Shown here: positions 1 to 8,472 of the stretch, piece after piece | Layout: each line of letters opens with the position of its first letter | Position numbering within the stretch: the stretch's first letter is position 1 | Assembly: GCF_008085915.1 (NCBI RefSeq) | Contig: NZ_VSJK01000028.1 | Location: 1 to 37,844, forward strand | Direction: 5' to 3' | Length of the DNA stretch: 37,844 nt | Origin: Oceaniovalibus sp. ACAM 378 | GTDB lineage: Bacteria; Pseudomonadota; Alphaproteobacteria; Rhodobacterales; Rhodobacteraceae | Position numbers and translations under genes: made by a program | The notes under the pieces: model-generated | Told to the model about the DNA's origin: nothing | The model's input: only the letters and a program-made list of their open reading frames with translations | The model's database searches: none

Positions 1-37
1 TTGCCAAGTCGACACCGATAATAGTAACTTCGGACAT
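1..37 (-). CDS. IS110-family transposase, N-terminal end only (runs off the window)
   Basis: On the minus strand an ATG at 37-35 opens MSEVTIIGVDLA, which matches the first strand of the DEDD catalytic domain of IS110/IS1111 transposases (the first Asp follows Ile-Gly-Val). A good ribosome site, GGAAGGAGC, lies just upstream of the ATG. Only twelve codons are visible, so the family call rests on this short motif. The element appears to abut, and probably helped to break, the glutathione S-transferase remnant to its right. Confidence 0.55.
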   Translation of the reverse strand, partial: MSEVTIIGVDLA

Positions 38-129
38 GGATGCTCCTTCCTTTTGTGATGGCTTTAACACTCACCACAATGGCACATTGCGATGCCGTCG
101 GGAGGGGCATCCACGCCATCAACAGAGCC

Positions 130-572
130 GACGGCTCCCACATTTCGCAGTGTAATGCGATTACAGAATATATTGATGGCCACTTTGAGGGACCGTCGCT
201 TACTGGCACGACACCAAAACAACGCGCACAAATTTCAATGATGAATCTGCGTGCCGAAAACGGCCTTTTCAACGCAGTTGGAATCTACTTTCACCATGCC
301 ACGCCAGGGCTTGGGCCGGATATTGAGACCTACCAATGCGCTGAGGGGGGGGCAATAAGCAAAAAGAAGTTGCTGGACAAACCATGGCCTATCTTGGTGA
401 AGTTTTGGCTGACAACGACTTTCTTGCTGGTTCTGAATTTTCCGTAGCAGACATCACGGCGTTCGCAGGCCTCTGATTTGCGGACTTTGCCAAGGTCGAA
501 ATCCCAGAAAACCGTTCTAATCTGACCGCATGGCGTGCAAAAGTTGCAGCACGGCCCAGCATCGCGGGCTAA
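130..572 (+). pseudogene. Glutathione S-transferase, degenerate
   Basis: The first segment reads DGSHISQCNAITEYIDG and then GLFNAVGIYFHHATPG, the end of the thioredoxin-like domain and the start of the helical domain of bacterial GSTs. The N-terminal half of the thioredoxin domain is absent. After a run of eight G (345-352) homology continues in another frame with YLGEVLADNDFLAGSEFSV and ADITAFAGL. This is followed by an in-frame TGA at 474-476, then FADFAKVEIPENR up to a TAA at 570-572. A missing N-terminus, a homopolymer frameshift and a nonsense codon make this a dead gene. A GST would conjugate glutathione to electrophiles. Certain as a GST remnant; exact edges are approximate. Confidence 0.8.
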
Positions 573-605
573 ACGGCCCTCCACTCAAGTCGAAAGGACA
601 ACACT

Positions 606-1070
606 ATGGAACTGAACGCAGACTTTAAGAAACGCGTCGTGGTTCACTCTGAACAACTTGATTGGAACGCTTCGCCGATGCCTGAATCCGGCCCGCCAAA
701 GGTCGTGATCCACAATACGGCAGAGCTGGTCATCGCGCCTTTTGCAGAAACCAGACTGCACGATTACCGCCGCACATGGGGCTCCATGGTGCAAAGTGCA
801 AAATTCTCGGCTTTTGCCAGCGCAAAATTTGCCTTGCGCGGACTTACGCAGTCTCTTGCTCGCGAATTCCATCCAGCGGGCGTGCATGTGTGCCACACAA
901 TTTTGGATGGCATCATAGATACGGCGCGATCAAGGGATCTGCACAACCTCGATCCGACAAAGATGATGAAACCTGATGATATTGCCCAGATCTATTGGGA
1001 ACTTGCCCATCAAACCAGATCAACTTGGACGCATGAACTAGACCTGCGCCCGGCTTCTGAAGGGTTCTAA
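606..1070 (+). pseudogene. Chimeric remnant: cupin (ChrR-like) start fused to an internally deleted SDR
   Basis: The reading frame is open for 154 codons but joins unrelated pieces. Residues 1-26 (MELNADFKKRVVVHSEQLDW...) look like the start of a ChrR-type cupin protein. Residues from about 33 (VVIHNTAEL...FAETRLHDYRRTW) match the middle of a short-chain dehydrogenase. After about residue 62 the text jumps to KFSAFASAKFALRGL, the substrate loop and YxxxK-like region, and runs to a normal SDR C-terminus (STWTHELDLRPASEGF). The Rossmann glycine motif and the catalytic Ser region are missing, so enzyme activity is not expected. The stop is three bases before the amine oxidase start. It may still be translated and couple to that gene. 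Confidence 0.7.
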
Positions 1071-1073
1071 GCG

Positions 1074-2132
1074 ATGAAAACGCTGATTGTAGGCGGCGGC
1101 CTGTCTGGACTTGCGCTTGCCGAAGCTTTGGAAAGCCAAGGTCACGACTACCTGCTGCTCGAAGCCCGTCCGCGCTTTGGCGGACGGATTTTGACCCAAC
1201 ATCATGGTGGCGGTTATTTTGATATGGGCCCAGCGTGGTTTTGGGCGGGGCAGCCGCGTATCGCCGCGCTGATTGCGCGTATGAACTTGCAAAAATTCAA
1301 CCAGTTCGCCGATGGCGTGCTGACCTTTGAAGATGAACAAGGTCACGTGCAGCGCGGCCAAGGGTTTTCATCAATGGAAGGGTCTTGGCGTCTGAAGGGC
1401 GGTTTGGGAATGCTTACCACAGCCCTTGAAAACCGACTGCCAGATCATCGAAAGCGTCTTGATGCGCCTGTGATGAAGCTACAGATGTCAGAAAATCGTA
1501 GCACCGCCACGCTTTCGGACGGCGAAGAAATAGGCGCAGATCAGGTCGTGCTTGCCTTGCCCCCACGGGTTGCGGAACAGATCGCCTTTTCTCCGGCCTT
1601 GCCCGACAAAGCAGTGCTTGCCATGCAAGGCATTGCGACATGGATGGCCGGACAGGCCAAGGCCGTTGCCGTTTACGATACTCCATTTTGGCGCAACGAA
1701 GGGCTGTCTGGCGACGCGATGAGCCGCAAAGGTCCAATGGTGGAAATACATGACGCCTCACCTGCTGCAGGAGGGCCATACGCCTTGTTTGGCTTTATCG
1801 GCGTCCCGCCACAGGGTCGCGCGGACGAACATTTGTTTCGCGTTCACCTACATGCGCAGCTTTCACGGCTTTTCGGACCACAAGCCGCCGAGCCAAAACA
1901 GCTCTATATAAAGGACTGGGCCTTTGACCGATACACCTCTACCGAGGCCGACAAAGCCCCGCTATACGCCCATCCGACCTATGGACTGCCGCATGTGATG
2001 ACAAACCTTTGGAACAACAGACTGCATTTTGCCGGAACAGAAGTTGCTCCAACTTTCGGCGGCTATATCGAAGGCGCTTTGGAAGCAGCAGAAAACGTTC
2101 TGAACACCCTTGACTTACAAAGACTGACCTAA
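1074..2132 (+). CDS. Flavin-containing amine oxidase family protein
   Basis: A 352-residue FAD-dependent oxidoreductase. The N-terminus has the dinucleotide-binding fold (TLIVGGGLSGLALAEAL), then an acidic residue ending strand 2 (LLLEARPRFGGRI) with the GG-motif typical of the monoamine oxidase/phytoene desaturase superfamily. The C-terminus has the second FAD motif (LHFAGTEVAPTFGGYIEGALEAAENVL). The family oxidises amines or acts as a desaturase; the substrate cannot be told from sequence. It is the only intact gene in a decayed neighbourhood (SDR/cupin chimera upstream, TetR stump four bases downstream). In some Rhodobacteraceae similar SDR-amine oxidase-TetR sets sit together and are linked to oxidative stress; that link is inference. 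Confidence 0.85.
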   Translation: MKTLIVGGGLSGLALAEALESQGHDYLLLEARPRFGGRILTQHHGGGYFDMGPAWFWAGQPRIAALIARMNLQKFNQFADGVLTFEDEQGHVQRGQGFSSMEGSWRLKGGLGMLTTALENRLPDHRKRLDAPVMKLQMSENRSTATLSDGEEIGADQVVLALPPRVAEQIAFSPALPDKAVLAMQGIATWMAGQAKAVAVYDTPFWRNEGLSGDAMSRKGPMVEIHDASPAAGGPYALFGFIGVPPQGRADEHLFRVHLHAQLSRLFGPQAAEPKQLYIKDWAFDRYTSTEADKAPLYAHPTYGLPHVMTNLWNNRLHFAGTEVAPTFGGYIEGALEAAENVLNTLDLQRLT

Positions 2133-2135
2133 GGC

Positions 2136-2213
2136 ATGACCACAGATACCAAGACAATCCTTCTAGACTCCGCTGAGCGGGTTGCGCGTGCGCGTGGATT
2201 TGACGGCTTCAGC
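2136..2213 (+). pseudogene. TetR-family regulator, N-terminal stump
   Basis: An ATG at 2136 opens MTTDTKTILLDSAERVARAR followed by GFDGFS, the first helix of the TetR DNA-binding domain (pattern: LLDAAERLxxERGFDGFS). Homology then ends abruptly, before the helix-turn-helix, where the oppositely oriented PRC-barrel gene ends. It starts three bases after the amine oxidase stop and would have been co-transcribed as its regulator. The break at about 2214 marks a deletion or rearrangement junction. No function is expected. Confidence 0.65.
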
Positions 2214-2220
2214 TGTCCTC

Positions 2221-2997
2221 TTAACTTGCGGCGCCATGCGTGGCGTCGGGGATGTAATAACGCGCCATCCGCGCCTCGAACGCCGCATCCACCGTAACGG
2301 AAGGGTCATAGATTGGGCTGTCCATGACAGTTTTCCCATCGACATCCAGATTGACCGAATTTTCTGCCCACTCAACGTTCTTTGCAGAGCGTGGCTAAAT
2401 CAGGACATGTTTGCCGGGCCACCAGTTCTTTATATCCACAGTCAGGAAATGGATCGTCCAGTCGGTATCATCGATCAGAAAACCTTCGACATGACCGATG
2501 GAGCCATCGGTGGCATGCCGATTGTAGCCGGTCGCGGCATCGATGCTGCGCAGATGGAGATCATCGTCCTGATGCCGCCGGGCGTACAGCTCGTCCTGAC
2601 GCCGTCTTGAATCGGCGTAATGCGCCTCTGACATGCCCGCGCTCCAGCCGCCATAGCCGCCCATATAGAAGCCGTTTCCCCAATAGGGACTCATGTTGTA
2701 GTAGCCGTACATACGTTCTTCGCGCTGCCGCGATACGGGCTCATGCGTGTCGATGGCCGGGCCGTCCTTGACCTTGGCCATCGTCAAGCGGACTGGAAAG
2801 CTGCGGGCGCACGTATCCGGGTGACCTAGAACCGAAACCGGCAGCAGAACCTTGCGCACGGACAGCCAAGTGCCGGTGTCGACGACGATCCAGCGAAGCG
2901 TCCAGCTTTCGTCATCGAAGAGGAAGTCAGTCACGGTGCCGATGCTGCCATCCGTCGCGGCAATCTTGAAACCCTTGAGATTCGAGACATAAATCAA
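2221..2997 (-). pseudogene. PRC-barrel domain protein, two repeats, with in-frame amber codon
   Basis: The frame encodes two PRC-barrel units: residues 1-60 (KIAATDGSIGTVTDFLFDD...WIVVDTGTWLS) and about 145-200 (ATDGSIGHVEGFLIDD...FLTVDIKNWWPGKHVLI). At 2397-2395 the codon is TAG, yet the same frame goes on with PRSAKNVEWAENSVNLDVDG to a TAA at 2221. That is the usual continuation of this family (KHVLISPRSV...W). A single S-to-stop change therefore removes the last ~57 residues. The 5' end is also damaged: the first possible start is a TTG three bases from the end of the IS6 element, so the native start is lost or lies at the junction. PRC-barrels of this type are small soluble proteins of uncertain role. 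A truncated product or readthrough is possible. Confidence 0.75.
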
Positions 2998-3000
2998 AAT

Positions 3001-3813
3001 GGTGGTGTCAGACTAATTCGAACCCCTCTCAGTTAGCTGCTAAACTCCTGAATCTATGCTGAACAAGGCTGACGCCACTCGGCAAGAGCAGCGGTCCGAT
3101 TGGTCTTGAAATTGTCTGGCGGGTTGAGGTGGCGTTCCTGGTTGAAATGGTTGCAGACCGAGCCGTGCAGCGGCGAATTTCTGCAAGCTTCGCATGCGTC
3201 TGAACCGTGTAGCATCGCCCGTTCTCTTCGTCTGAATGGCAGTTGCGAATTCTCCGCCCTGTTGTTTTCCCAACGACCTGTTTGCTGGCGGCTGGATGCG
3301 CCGATCTCCTTGAGCGCCGCGCAGTAGGAACGCAGCCGATCGGTCACTATCACCTCGGGTCGACCGTGCTTGCGCATTGCTTTCCTTAGGAATTTCAAAG
3401 CAGCCCTCTTGTCACGACGCTTCATGACAAAGCTCTCGAGCACCTCACCTTCATGATCGACGGCTCGCCAAAGGTAATGCATCTCGCCGTTGATCGTCAC
3501 GAACATTTCGTCGAGATGCCACCGCCAGCGGCTCGATTTCATCCCCTCGATCCGTCGTTTCCGAATCTCGGCGGCAAACCTTGGCCCGAACCTATGCCGC
3601 CAAAACCGGACAGTTTCGTGGCTAATATCGAGGCCACGTTCGTGCAGCAAATCCTCGACGTTTCTGAGTGACAATGGGAATCGGTTGTAAAGCATCACCG
3701 CCAGGCGAATGACCTCGGGACTGGTTTTGAAGAATTTGATGGCCTGCGTTTTGCCATGCGGCGAAGCTATGAGGGTGCCCTGCCCACCTCAACCGAGTTC
3801 TTCTGACAGTGCC
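3001..3813 (-). mobile_element. IS6-family insertion sequence (about 813 bp), degenerate
   Basis: Imperfect terminal inverted repeats bound the element: GGTGGTGTCAGA at 3001-3012, and on the other strand GGCACTGTCAGA ending at 3813. Length and content (one IS6 transposase) fit the family. The 8 bp on either side (ATCAAAAT and GCGCGGGA) are not repeats of each other, so no target duplication is visible. That is expected when two IS6 copies have recombined and deleted the DNA between them. The left end falls at the start of the PRC-barrel gene and the right end lies 15 bp from the stop of the LysR gene. Confidence 0.75.
3054..3755 (-). pseudogene. IS6-family DDE transposase, damaged
   Basis: Homology runs from AIKFFKTSPEVIRLAVMLYN through the DDE core: WHLDEMF (first Asp), VTDRLRSY (second Asp), NNRAENSQ (Glu). 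The likely native start (ATG GCA AAA near 3755) is out of frame by one base, as if one A of a run was lost, so translation could only begin internally near 3698-3695. In the C-terminal domain two compensating indels replace the family text (LRFRRMRSLQKFAA) with HGSDACEACRNSPL; the native frame is still readable beside it. Catalytic residues remain, but start loss and a scrambled stretch argue against activity. Confidence 0.75.
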
Positions 3814-3827
3814 GCGCGGGATGCCCC

Positions 3828-4802
3828 CTATCCCAGCACCAGCTCCATTTCTTCGACGGGGCGGTGGGTACATCCATAAGCGGCCAGAATCGCCTGCGCC
3901 TGCTCCTCGTGTTCGCGGGCTTCTTCCCGCACCCACTCGGAAAACAGCCGCACGATGCGCCGGTTGGTGTGCCGTGGGGGGCAGACGATCCAGTATGCGG
4001 GGAATTGCACGGCGGGAAAGACAGGCGAAAACGGCACCAGCGTGCCGCGCTTCAGATCGTCGAGGGCAAGGGTCATGCTTTCCAGAATAACACCGGCCCC
4101 CTGACGTGCCAGATCGATCACCATGGAGGATCGGTCAAACCGCAGCTTGGGAAGTTTTTCGACATGTTCAACCCCGTGCCGAACCATCCAGATTTCCCAC
4201 TGATACAGCGCCTTCATACAGCGGATGATCCGCGCGCGGCCCAACTGTTCAGCCGTAGTGCCCCCACCCGCCTGAAGCTGGGCCAGATAGTCGGGCGAAC
4301 AGAGGGGCATAACCAGATCATGGATGATGCATTCGGAATATAGGTCATTCCACGCGCCGGTGCCGTATCTAAGATCAAGATCCACAACTTCGGTTTCGAA
4401 ATTGGTGAAATCGGGCGTGGCATCAACGCGCAGGCCCCAATCGGGGTGGGTGTCGATAAAACGCTTCAATCGGTTGGACAGCCAATGAACCCCGAACGTA
4501 GGGCTGACCCGCAACTTCAAATTGTAGGTGTCGTGTTGTTCGCGAATGGTGGCCTGCGCACCGCGGATCAGTTGCAGCGCACTGGTGGTGGCCTGAAACA
4601 GCATCTCGCCATTCAGGGTCAGCGTCAGGCGGCGGTTCACACGGCGGAACAACATGACGCCATATTGCCCCTCAAGCGCCTTGATTTGCTGACTGATCGC
4701 CGCCGATGACACCCCCAGTTCCGTGGCCGCAAGAGTGACGCGACCAAGCCGCGCCACTGCTTCGAAATAAGCCAGAGAATTCAGGTTGGGATTCAGCGCC
4801 AT
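3828..4802 (-). CDS. LysR-family transcriptional regulator (GcvA-like)
   Basis: A 324-residue LysR regulator. Residues 5-65 form the winged HTH (LAYFEAVARLGRVTLAATEL and AAISQQIKALEGQYGVMLFRR), followed by a linker helix and a two-lobed effector-binding domain containing the GcvA-type segment LRVSPTFGVHWLSNRLKRF. The ATG at 4802 is preferred over the GTG six bases upstream. It lies 41 bp downstream of the aldehyde dehydrogenase stop on the same strand, so it may be the last gene of the catabolic operon and control it; the ligand is unknown. Its stop is 15 bp from the IS6 end, but the protein appears complete. Confidence 0.88.
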   Translation of the reverse strand: MALNPNLNSLAYFEAVARLGRVTLAATELGVSSAAISQQIKALEGQYGVMLFRRVNRRLTLTLNGEMLFQATTSALQLIRGAQATIREQHDTYNLKLRVSPTFGVHWLSNRLKRFIDTHPDWGLRVDATPDFTNFETEVVDLDLRYGTGAWNDLYSECIIHDLVMPLCSPDYLAQLQAGGGTTAEQLGRARIIRCMKALYQWEIWMVRHGVEHVEKLPKLRFDRSSMVIDLARQGAGVILESMTLALDDLKRGTLVPFSPVFPAVQFPAYWIVCPPRHTNRRIVRLFSEWVREEAREHEEQAQAILAAYGCTHRPVEEMELVLG

Positions 4803-4843
4803 GCGCACAGTCTAAGGCTTCGTGCGCAGGCTCTCAAGCGGGC

Positions 4844-6328
4844 TTATCGCTGGATAAAGGGGTTGGAAGGAGGTGCATCCGAGGTCGAGATCCAGACAGC
4901 CTTGGTTTCCAGAAACTCTTCGATGGCGCGAATGCCGCTTTCGCGCCCGATGCCCGATTGTTTGACCCCGCCAAACGGCATCATATAGCTGATCACGCGA
5001 TAGGTGTTCACCCAAACGATACCGGCCTTCAAGGCTTTGCTCATCCGCATCGCGCGGGCAATGTCCTTGGTCCAGACGCCTGCGGCAAGGCCATAGATTA
5101 CGTCATTGCCCAGCGAAACCGCCTCTGCTTCGTCCTCAAACCCGATGATTGACAGGACTGGCCCAAAGACTTCTTCCTGCGCGATGCGCATGTCGTTGGT
5201 GACATCGGTAAAGATGGTCGGCTCGACGAACATGCCGCCTTCCATATCCGTGCCCTGTGCCCGATTGCCACCAAAGACGCAGCGCGCGCCCTCGGCTTTT
5301 GCGATGTCGATATAGGACAGGATTTTCTCGAACTGCGGTTGCGTGGTGACAGGTCCGATATGGGTGTCAGGCAACATCGGATCACCCAGCTTGGCATCAC
5401 GGGCGATGGCCAACAGTTTTTCGGTGAATGCCTCTTTCACCGAGTTCTGCACCAGCAGACGGGAACCGGCGATGCAGGTCTGGCCCGTGGCAGCAAAGAT
5501 ACCCGATACGGCACCTGCAACGGCAGCATCAAGATCGGCATCGGCAAAGACGATATTGGGCGATTTTCCACCCAGCTCAAGCGACACTTTTTTAAGCCCC
5601 CGCGCCGCGGATTCATAGATTTTGCGCCCTGTGGTATCGGAGCCGGTAAAGGTGATCTTGGCCACATCCGGATGCTCGACGAGTTGCGCGCCCACCTCGG
5701 GGCCAAATCCGGTCACGACATTCCACACGCCATCGGGAAATCCTGCCTGTTTCGTCAACTCCATGAACGCCAAGGTCGACGCCGAGGTGAATTCTGATGG
5801 CTTGATCACCACCGAACAACCGGCTGCCAGCGCGGGGGCACATTTCCATGCGATGAACAGCAGCGGTGAGTTCCAAGCGGTCAGGGCGGCGACAACGCCT
5901 ACCGGTTCATGGGTGGTAAAGGTGAATAAATCCGGCTTGTCTATGGGCACCACCGTGCCTTCGATCTTATCGGCCAGCCCGCCGTAATAGTACCACCACT
6001 CGGGATGATAGTTCAGCTGACCGGCCATTTCCGCCAAAAGCTTGCCGTTGTCACGCACCTCAAGCGCGGCAAGCCGGTCAGCATTCTGTGCAACAAGATC
6101 GCCCAGCTTACGCATGATCTTGCCACGGTTGCTGGCTGTCATGGTGGCCCATGGACCTTCGGTCATGGCGGTGCGGGCGGCGTCAACAGCGCGGTTCACA
6201 TCGTCCTGTCCGCCGCGCGGGATGCGTGCCCAGACCTTACCGGTATAGGGGTTGATGGTATCGAACCATTCGCCGGTTGCGGGATCACAGTATTCACCAT
6301 CGATGAAAAGCTGAAAGGTTTCGGTCAT
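4844..6328 (-). CDS. NAD(P)-dependent aldehyde dehydrogenase
   Basis: 494 residues, the usual ALDH superfamily length. Visible landmarks are the Rossmann-type cofactor region (FTGSDTTGRKIYESAARGLK), the general-base motif (SLELGGKSPNIVFADADLD), the catalytic cysteine (FAATGQTCIAGSRLL), the EEVFGPVLS motif and the C-terminal PFGGVKQSGIGRESG. It oxidises an aldehyde to its acid. The start overlaps the lyase stop by four bases (ATGA), so the two are translationally coupled. In context it would oxidise the aldehyde made by the iron alcohol dehydrogenase, for example mevaldate to 3-hydroxy-3-methylglutarate; that substrate is inferred from neighbours only. Confidence 0.92.
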   Translation of the reverse strand: MTETFQLFIDGEYCDPATGEWFDTINPYTGKVWARIPRGGQDDVNRAVDAARTAMTEGPWATMTASNRGKIMRKLGDLVAQNADRLAALEVRDNGKLLAEMAGQLNYHPEWWYYYGGLADKIEGTVVPIDKPDLFTFTTHEPVGVVAALTAWNSPLLFIAWKCAPALAAGCSVVIKPSEFTSASTLAFMELTKQAGFPDGVWNVVTGFGPEVGAQLVEHPDVAKITFTGSDTTGRKIYESAARGLKKVSLELGGKSPNIVFADADLDAAVAGAVSGIFAATGQTCIAGSRLLVQNSVKEAFTEKLLAIARDAKLGDPMLPDTHIGPVTTQPQFEKILSYIDIAKAEGARCVFGGNRAQGTDMEGGMFVEPTIFTDVTNDMRIAQEEVFGPVLSIIGFEDEAEAVSLGNDVIYGLAAGVWTKDIARAMRMSKALKAGIVWVNTYRVISYMMPFGGVKQSGIGRESGIRAIEEFLETKAVWISTSDAPPSNPFIQR

Positions 6329-7260
6329 GCTATTTTATCCGTATTTTTATTGGTCTCGTTTGCAATGGCAACACGCCATGCCGCGCTTTCAAGCGGGCTG
6401 CTGCGCCATGCGGCCAGCAGCGATGCGGCATGCATCAGCTTGGCCTGATCAATTCCGGTTTCGATGTGCATTCCGGTGAGCAGCGCGTTCAGATCTTCGC
6501 TGGCGCAGTTGCCGGTCGCGCCGGGGGCATAGGGGCAACCGCCCAGCCCACCGATTGCGGCGTCAAAGCTGGAAATTCCGGCCTGAAGTCCGGCGACAGT
6601 ATTGGCAAGAGCCATGCCGCGCGTATCGTGCAAATGCAGCTCGAAACAGATGTCGGGGTGGCGCGCGACAAGTGCTGCGGACAGATCGTAAACCTGATCG
6701 GGCAGCGCGATACCGATGGTGTCACACATGCCGATCCGTTTTGCACCGGCTTGAGCAAAACGATCGACGATCCGGTGTACTTTCTCGGGGCCAACTATAC
6801 CCGCGAAAGGGCATCCGAACACGACCGACAGTGACACCCGCACCTGCAGACCGGCCTCAATTGCCTCGGCGTGCAGATTCAACAACTCGCTCAGGCTTTC
6901 GTCGGAAGGACGGTTCAGGTTCGCCTGATTGTGTTCATCGGTCACGGACATTACCAGCGTCACGCCGTTGGTACCCGCCGCAATGGCGCGTTCAAGGCCG
7001 CGCCGGTTGGGCACCAAAGCCCAAGAGGTGAAATCCAGATGCGCCGTTGCGCGCACGACGTCTTCGGCATCGGCAAGATTGGGGATCCAGCGGGGATGGG
7101 TAAAAGACGTAACCTCGATTTCCCGCGCACCGGCGGCGACAAGCCGTTCGATCAACTGGATCTTCTGGTCGGTCGGCAACATCTGCGGTTCGTTTTGCAA
7201 GCCATCGCGCGGGCCAACTTCGATGATACTGGCCGCCTTGGGAAAGTTCAGGCCGCTCAT
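6325..7260 (-). CDS. Hydroxymethylglutaryl-CoA lyase family protein
   Basis: 311 residues forming a TIM-barrel HMGL-like lyase. It has the N-terminal signature IEVGPRDGLQNEP with the catalytic Arg-Asp pair, the metal-binding ELHLHDTRGMALAN with two His, and the active-site cysteine loop GGLGGCPYAPGATGNCASEDL. These are the residues that define true HMG-CoA lyases (HMG-CoA to acetyl-CoA plus acetoacetate). Both ends overlap neighbours by four bases (ATGA with the alcohol dehydrogenase and with ALDH). No methylcrotonyl-CoA carboxylase genes are nearby, so leucine breakdown is not the obvious role. The local CoA-transferase could supply its thioester substrate. A related acyl-CoA such as citramalyl-CoA is an alternative. 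Confidence 0.9.
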   Translation of the reverse strand: MSGLNFPKAASIIEVGPRDGLQNEPQMLPTDQKIQLIERLVAAGAREIEVTSFTHPRWIPNLADAEDVVRATAHLDFTSWALVPNRRGLERAIAAGTNGVTLVMSVTDEHNQANLNRPSDESLSELLNLHAEAIEAGLQVRVSLSVVFGCPFAGIVGPEKVHRIVDRFAQAGAKRIGMCDTIGIALPDQVYDLSAALVARHPDICFELHLHDTRGMALANTVAGLQAGISSFDAAIGGLGGCPYAPGATGNCASEDLNALLTGMHIETGIDQAKLMHAASLLAAWRSSPLESAAWRVAIANETNKNTDKIA

Positions 7261-8420
7261 GGACGAAATGCCTTGTTCATGATGTCCATCAGCCCTTCGC
7301 GGGTCACGTCGCGGGGGTTTGGCAAAATCTGGCGCATGTTGGTCAGCCCGTCATCGACCAGCGCATCAATCGCGGATCGCGGGATTCCCAGATCGTCGAG
7401 CCAGCGCGGGATCCCCACATCGGCCGAAAGTTCCTCGACAGTGGTGATGGCCAGCAGCGCGGCCTCGCGGGGCGAAAGCCCGTCCACCGGTTGGCCCATA
7501 GCCTTGGCGATATCAGCAAAGCGTGCCACGGCGGCAGGCATGTTCCAGCGCATCACATGGGGCAACAGAACCGCGTTTGCGATGCCATGGGGAATATTGA
7601 ACAGACCGCCCAGCGGCATCGCCAATCCATGCACCATGCCAGTGGCGGCACTGCCAAAGGCAAGACCACCAAACAGGCTGGCCGTCATCACCTCGTGTCG
7701 GGCGTGGATATTGGCGCCGTGATGCACGGCGGTCCGCAGATGCGACGATAGTTTTGTGATCGCCTGCAGTGCGAAATAATCGGTCAGGGGCTGCGCAAAA
7801 CGCGACAGATATGCCTCGATTGCGTGGGTCAGGGCGTCCATCCCTGTGGCGGCGGTGATCGCGGCCGGAAGGCCAAGGGTCAGTTCGGGGTCGAGGATCG
7901 CGCAATCGGCCAGCAGGTGGCGTGAAACAATGCCCTTCTTTGTCTTTTCGGCCTTAAGGCTGAGCACGGCGACATTTGTCACCTCGCTGCCGGTACCGGC
8001 GGTGGTCGGGATCATGATCTTGGACACCGCCGGATTTTTCAGTTGGTCAATTCCAAGATAGTCACGCACGTCACCGGGGTTGTTCACGAAAGCAGCAGCA
8101 CATTTTGCCACATCGATCACGCTGCCGCCGCCCAGCCCGATCACCAGATCGGCATGACAGGTGCGGGCCACTTCAGCGCAGCGTGCCACGGTTTCAAGGC
8201 TGGGGTCGGGCTCCACGTCGGTGAAAACCTCGACGTCAAATGCATCAAGCAGTGCCTGAACCGGTCCCAACACCCCCGCGCGCTCCAGTCCGGTATCGCT
8301 GACCAGCAGGATCCGGGTTGCACCCAGCCTTTTTGCTTCTTCGGGCAGTGTGGAAATGGTGCCCGTGCCATGGACGATACGCGCGATCGCCCCGAATGCC
8401 TGTGGTGAAGCGAAACTCAT
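7257..8420 (-). CDS. Iron-containing alcohol dehydrogenase
   Basis: 387 residues, group III (Fe-type) alcohol dehydrogenase. The NAD-binding region has LVIGLGGGSVIDVAKCAA, then PTTAGTGSEVT. Metal ligands are recognisable as Asp and His in GMDALTHAIEAY and the two His in MVHGLAMPLGG...NIPHGIANAVLLPHV. The start is supported by AAGGAGAACAGG directly upstream. It interconverts a primary or secondary alcohol and its carbonyl. It sits between the CoA-transferase (52 bp upstream) and the lyase (four-base overlap downstream), so it is part of the same operon and probably oxidises the imported hydroxy compound. Confidence 0.9.
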   Translation of the reverse strand: MSFASPQAFGAIARIVHGTGTISTLPEEAKRLGATRILLVSDTGLERAGVLGPVQALLDAFDVEVFTDVEPDPSLETVARCAEVARTCHADLVIGLGGGSVIDVAKCAAAFVNNPGDVRDYLGIDQLKNPAVSKIMIPTTAGTGSEVTNVAVLSLKAEKTKKGIVSRHLLADCAILDPELTLGLPAAITAATGMDALTHAIEAYLSRFAQPLTDYFALQAITKLSSHLRTAVHHGANIHARHEVMTASLFGGLAFGSAATGMVHGLAMPLGGLFNIPHGIANAVLLPHVMRWNMPAAVARFADIAKAMGQPVDGLSPREAALLAITTVEELSADVGIPRWLDDLGIPRSAIDALVDDGLTNMRQILPNPRDVTREGLMDIMNKAFRP

Positions 8421-8472
8421 CCTGTTCTCCTTAGTTACGCGCCTTTACGGGTGCGATTGTCTGCTGTGTGGT

